Positions 60,787 through 64,000 of a DNA stretch of 64,000 nt are shown piece after piece; within the stretch, counting starts at the first letter, position 1, and the number at the start of each line of letters is the position of its first letter. The stretch comes from Winogradskyella marincola. Lineage in GTDB: Bacteria > Bacteroidota > Bacteroidia > Flavobacteriales > Flavobacteriaceae. A program made the translations under genes and the position numbers. Location: the NCBI RefSeq assembly GCF_029624125.1, contig NZ_JARSBN010000007.1, positions 1 through 64,000 of the forward strand. The letters run 5' to 3'. The notes beneath the pieces were generated by a model. That model was not told the DNA's origin. It did no database searches and saw only the letters and a program-made list of their open reading frames with translations.

Positions 60787-61092
60787 ATGGGATTTTTAGA
60801 TTTTATTTTTGGAAGCAAGAAGCGACAAGTTGATGAATTTTTAGAAAATGGTGCAGTAATTCTTGATGTGCGTAGCCAACGTGAATGGGATGCTGGCCAC
60901 ATTGAAAATGCTGTACATATTCCGCTAGACCAATTGAACAATAGAGTTGACGAGATAAAAAAACTAAGCAAACCAGTAGTAACTTGTTGTGCTAGTGGTG
61001 TGCGCTCTGCTAAAGCTGCGAAGTTTTTAAATTTGAATAATATTGAAGCTACTAATGGTGGCGGCTGGGTTTCTCTAAAAGGCAAACTATAG
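60787..61092 (+). CDS. rhodanese-like domain protein
   Basis: A 101-residue single-domain rhodanese. Motifs: VILDVRSQREWDAGHIENAV, the active-site loop CCASGVRSAKAAKFL with Cys68 as the catalytic residue, and GGGWVSLKG near the end. It handles sulfane sulfur; the partner is unknown. Divergent from the tetR gene (46-bp gap) and convergent with the DUF4230 gene, with stop codons overlapping by 6 bp. Confidence 0.9.
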   Translation: MGFLDFIFGSKKRQVDEFLENGAVILDVRSQREWDAGHIENAVHIPLDQLNNRVDEIKKLSKPVVTCCASGVRSAKAAKFLNLNNIEATNGGGWVSLKGKL

Positions 61093-61701
61093 TTTAAGCG
61101 TATTTAAACCTTCCAGACTCTCAACAGGCGTTTGGTTGTACTCAAGTGTCCAACCAAGGGAATTGGTAAGAATATAGAATTTTGAGAGTTCGCTTAACAA
61201 TCTATTTTGCGCGTTGGACTTTAAATCTGACGCTTCAATTTTCTTCATTAATTGTTTGCGCACCGTTTTTTTGATTTCGTTGTAATCTTTAGCCTTAAAA
61301 GGATTGAGATAATCTGCCTGAATATCGTAATATTCAAAATCTGGACTTATTTTTATTTCTTCCTCTGGTATACTCAATATCTGTAGTGTCTTTGTGGTTT
61401 CATCGATATTGTATTCAATTTTAGACAAGTCGTAAGCTACTGTTACATCTGCATTTACTACCACAATTGCCTTTTTTTCAGCTTCTAATAAATCACCAAA
61501 GACACGTTTGGAGTTTTCGTACGTAAAGACTTCACTGAAATGACCTTCGGTAACAACAAGTTTACTAACGTTTTTTAACTGCTCTTGTATTAAAGCCGAA
61601 TTTTCCTTTATAATAGTTTGCTCGTTTTTTTTATCTCCACAATATTTAAAAGTGAAGAGAACAACCAATGTAATTATAACTCCAAATAAGATTTTTCGCA
61701 T
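61087..61701 (-). CDS. DUF4230 membrane-anchored protein
   Basis: A 204-residue protein with an N-terminal membrane anchor (about 5-20; FKYCGDKKNEQT follows and could be a lipobox-like Cys). The body matches DUF4230: LVVTEGHFSEVFTYENSKR, AIVVVNADVTVAYDLSKIEY and ISPDFEYYDIQADYLNPF. Function unknown. Read alone on the minus strand, opposite the rhodanese gene. Confidence 0.88.
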   Translation of the reverse strand: MRKILFGVIITLVVLFTFKYCGDKKNEQTIIKENSALIQEQLKNVSKLVVTEGHFSEVFTYENSKRVFGDLLEAEKKAIVVVNADVTVAYDLSKIEYNIDETTKTLQILSIPEEEIKISPDFEYYDIQADYLNPFKAKDYNEIKKTVRKQLMKKIEASDLKSNAQNRLLSELSKFYILTNSLGWTLEYNQTPVESLEGLNTLKL

Positions 61702-62053
61702 AAGCTAATTTAAAAAAATTATATGCTTCATGGTCTTTTAAAAACAAAAAAAACACTAGTTTCCTTCTCTAATAAAGGCCCAACTAATGTTTATTTAATA
61801 AAAAACTAACACTACAAATTTAGTCTCATTTTTCAAATTATAGATTACCAAATTCTTATCTATATATTAACTGTATGTAACACTTCTCTACTTTACCGAT
61901 TTTTTAAAACACACACCGAACACACATACTTTTCAACTAAAAAAAACACCTTATAGCCTAAGAATAGTAATAATTAAAGACACCAAATTATCTTTACACC
62001 AAGTTTTGAACTAAACTCTTTTTGTTTCCCCAAAAAACAAAAAAAACCTACTT
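61702..62053. other. 352-bp gene-free spacer
   Basis: Very AT-rich sequence between the DUF4230 gene (minus) and the exported protein at 62054 (plus). I see no ORF of note, no hairpin with T run and no clear TAnnTTTG promoter. It presumably holds the divergent promoters of both genes. Confidence 0.6.
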
Positions 62054-62803
62054 ATGATGACAAGATTTTTAACAGCATTTCTACTGCTTTTGGCTACTGT
62101 TGTATATAGCCAAAAATCAACTTTACTTAAAAATATTAACTATAGAGCAAGTGAGCTACATCACAGCTTAAATAAAGTTGGAGATACTCTAATTTTAAAA
62201 GGTGAACGCACCATAGATAAAGTTGAGATTTTTAATAGTGATTTTCAGAAAGCTTACATAGTAAACCGTCTTGACACCAAAATACCTTTAACTGACATTC
62301 CTGTTGGAAGGTTTGTTACTGAGGTGAAGGTAAACAACAAACTCATCATCATAACCCTCTTAAGACACGAGAATTTTGATAATGAATCTGATCTCACCGA
62401 AACAACCGAAATAGATACAGAAGAGCAAAATAGTATTTTTGGGCAATCTACTCATCAAAACAAATCTGAAGGTAAATCTATGTCTAATCTTGACTCTGAA
62501 GACGTCATAGACGAATCATTAGATAAGCCTGTAAGATTTTATTGGATTGAAAAACAAATTAACAAAGGTCACAGCTCTAGCAAAAAAATGCGCATTGGAG
62601 ACAGAGAAGTTGTAGATAAAATGATTGCTCAACATAAAATAGACTTAAAGTCTAAAGCAGGAAAACATAATAAATTAACAATCTGGGAAGTATACGACAC
62701 TTCAAAGTTTTTACGCTTTAAAAAACACAACCCAGACTATGCAACTGTAAAAAAAGCAGATTGTTTTAATACAGATCCTTTTTACAAATCTGAAGGTAGT
62801 TAG
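62054..62803 (+). CDS. exported protein of unknown function
   Basis: A 249-residue protein with a signal peptide (about 1-19, VVYSQ). Residues about 40-105 (KVEIFNSDFQKAYIVNRLDT, DIPVGRFVTEVKVNNKLII) follow the strand pattern of a T9SS type A-like beta-sandwich, but placed at the N-terminus rather than the C-terminus. A Glu/Asp/Asn-rich linker (about 108-158) follows. The C-terminal part is basic (about 165-249, WIEKQINKGHSSSKKMRIGD). No known enzyme motif. It is convergent with gldC, 7 bp apart. Confidence 0.55.
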   Translation: MMTRFLTAFLLLLATVVYSQKSTLLKNINYRASELHHSLNKVGDTLILKGERTIDKVEIFNSDFQKAYIVNRLDTKIPLTDIPVGRFVTEVKVNNKLIIITLLRHENFDNESDLTETTEIDTEEQNSIFGQSTHQNKSEGKSMSNLDSEDVIDESLDKPVRFYWIEKQINKGHSSSKKMRIGDREVVDKMIAQHKIDLKSKAGKHNKLTIWEVYDTSKFLRFKKHNPDYATVKKADCFNTDPFYKSEGS

Positions 62804-62810
62804 GCAAAAC

Positions 62811-63149
62811 CTACTTTTTCTTAAGCTCTAATTTTTCTGCAAAATAATCGCAGAAATCTTTCATTGTAGCTGTCATTTTTTCATCTTGTGTAGCTCTTAA
62901 AAATGTATCGCTCATGGTAACTAATGTCTGATGAAAAAACTGCTTCATCTCATCAACAGGCATATCTTTGGTCCACAAATCTATTTTCAGAGTTTCTTGA
63001 GCATTGCTATCCCAAACTGAAAGCATTATAGCTTTAGCTTCTTCATTATTAACACCTCCATCTTGTGCAGACCAGTTTAATTTTTCTGGCACTCTGTTTT
63101 CATCAAGTTCTACGTTTAATTCTATTTTTGAAGTTATAGTTTTAGACAT
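62811..63149 (-). CDS. gldC: gliding motility protein GldC
   Basis: A 112-residue protein that matches GldC in length and sequence: LNVELDENRVPEKLNWSAQDGG, EEAKAIMLSVWDS, LKIDLWTKDMPVDEMKQFFH and MKDFCDYFAEKLELKKK. GldC is a small cytoplasmic protein needed for full gliding in Flavobacterium. It overlaps the stop of gldB as TAATG, so translation is coupled. Confidence 0.95.
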   Translation of the reverse strand: MSKTITSKIELNVELDENRVPEKLNWSAQDGGVNNEEAKAIMLSVWDSNAQETLKIDLWTKDMPVDEMKQFFHQTLVTMSDTFLRATQDEKMTATMKDFCDYFAEKLELKKK

Positions 63150-64000
63150 TATTTCTTTGGTTTAAATTTTGCTTTGTTAAAAATTTCTTCGGGTTCTTTT
63201 TCTAAAATGGCTAGCACATTTTCGTCTGTTGTTTCTGCATAAGCTCTCACTATTTGCCAACCTATATATTGCCCTAATCGTCCTGGAGATTCATTATCTA
63301 ATTCTAAATAAAACTTAGAGTAAGGTGCATCTGCAATAAAACGACTTGGTAATTTACTATCTGTACTAAACAGCAATTCTTTTTCTATAAAATAGCTCCA
63401 GATCGGACTTTCGTTAGCTTCTGCCCATTTTAATTCTTGCTCTGTATATCCTATTTTTTCGGCATCAGTTTTAAACGGAATCATTACATCTTTAAAGTAC
63501 AGCAACTTACCGTAATAGATCATTTCATCTAAAAGGGTTTTATGACTGGATTGATAGGCATACTTTTTTCCGTAAGCTTCGGCCACTTCTGGCACAATCT
63601 GATTTTTACGCATATTCTGCACTAAATACCTTGGTATATTTTGATAAAATTCATGATTTTCACCTAAAAAATTATCTAATGCTACAAGCAACAGCGAATC
63701 TGTAACTATAGTTTTGTTCCTGTAGTCTACATCGTTAGTTAATGTAACTACCCTTGGTGCGGTAAATGTCTTATCGTAGTATTTTAAGTGCTGAAACAGT
63801 TTTTCAAAATCTTTATTTACATCTTTAAAATCTGGAAATGCCTTACCAACCTCTATTAACAATTGATTTTGCAAAGTATCATTAATTCTATCAATCCATA
63901 CAGAATCTGGCACATACTTAGAAAACAAAAACGGATAAGCTTGCTTTAATTTGGGTAAATCTGAAGGTTTTGCAGCTGCATAAGCTTTATCAAAACGTTC
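63149..64000 (-). CDS. gldB: gliding motility lipoprotein GldB, 5' end outside the window
   Basis: A partial gene: 283 codons are present and the reading frame stays open to the window edge, so the N-terminus (including the lipobox) lies beyond base 64000. Typical GldB stretches: FDKAYAAAKPSDLPKLKQAY, LFSKYVPDSVWIDRINDTLQ, ALDNFLGENHEFYQNIPRYL and SPGRLGQYIGWQIVRAYAE. The full-length protein is about 320 residues. It is an outer-membrane-linked lipoprotein needed for gliding. Gene order gldB-gldC is as in other flavobacteria. Confidence 0.93.
   Translation of the reverse strand, partial: ERFDKAYAAAKPSDLPKLKQAYPFLFSKYVPDSVWIDRINDTLQNQLLIEVGKAFPDFKDVNKDFEKLFQHLKYYDKTFTAPRVVTLTNDVDYRNKTIVTDSLLLVALDNFLGENHEFYQNIPRYLVQNMRKNQIVPEVAEAYGKKYAYQSSHKTLLDEMIYYGKLLYFKDVMIPFKTDAEKIGYTEQELKWAEANESPIWSYFIEKELLFSTDSKLPSRFIADAPYSKFYLELDNESPGRLGQYIGWQIVRAYAETTDENVLAILEKEPEEIFNKAKFKPKK

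Noticed and set aside
1..64000. CRISPR array, tRNA, rRNA, insertion sequence or prophage
   Set aside because: No regularly spaced direct repeats with spacers, no cloverleaf or rRNA-like stretches and no transposase, integrase or phage proteins were seen. The short palindromes are not CRISPR repeats.

Overview
This window is AT-rich DNA from a member of the Bacteroidota, almost certainly family Flavobacteriaceae. The evidence is a SusC/SusD pair, a protease with a type A T9SS sorting domain, the gliding genes gldB and gldC, many Bacteroidota lipoproteins and DUF families (Porin_10, DUF1573, DUF4136, DUF4230, DUF5522), and promoter-like TAnnTTTG boxes. The genus cannot be fixed from the sequence. 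No rRNA, tRNA, CRISPR array, transposase or phage gene was seen.

Layout. 0-10 kb (minus strand): an outer-membrane porin, a secreted S8 protease with a T9SS tail, and a SusC-SusD-lipoprotein operon that looks built for uptake of proteinaceous or other polymeric nutrients. 10-27 kb is mostly housekeeping and envelope genes: RNase HII, a large lipoprotein, an OmpA-family protein, a nucleoid-associated protein, a Kir-type K+ channel, LipB, a tiny Pmp3-type membrane peptide, a membrane-anchored LuxR-type regulator, a DUF1573 protein, lysyl-tRNA synthetase, an Fn3-plus-diheme-cytochrome lipoprotein and a large zinc metalloprotease. 27-35 kb: HemL, a LysM glucosaminidase, a PLP-dependent desulfhydrase-like enzyme, DUF5522 coupled to urocanate hydratase, a DUF4136 lipoprotein and a SulP anion transporter. 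35-40.8 kb: branched-chain amino acid catabolism (fused E1, aminotransferase, E2) divergent from an Lrp/AsnC regulator, with two palindromes between them.

40.8-60.7 kb is a phenylacetate (paa) catabolic region read on the minus strand: tetR(paaR)-paaE-paaA-paaB-paaC-paaD-paaG-PLP lyase-paaH-small ORF-paaI-paaJ-paaZ, then a terminator, an exported beta-propeller-like protein plus an exported CHAT protease, then a paaF-like gene, a four-helix-bundle gene and paaY. The ring-oxygenase (A-E), isomerase/hydratase (G, Z, F candidate), dehydrogenase (H), thiolase (J) and thioesterase (I) steps are all present. The CoA ligase PaaK is not in the window. A long perfect palindrome overlapping a predicted -7 box in front of paaE resembles the known PaaR operator.

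The least expected structure is a set of short palindromic repeats concentrated in the bkd-paa region. Most sit within a few bases of a stop codon, all in the same orientation, and one copy is translated in frame inside PaaH as CHPELDSGSR. Other unusual points are a PaaZ carrying an extra C-terminal DUF1569/DinB-like domain, a 102-residue EF-Tu-domain-2-like ORF between paaH and paaI, and the exported CHAT pair inside the paa region. 60.7-64 kb holds a rhodanese, a DUF4230 protein, an unknown exported protein, gldC and the 5'-truncated gldB.
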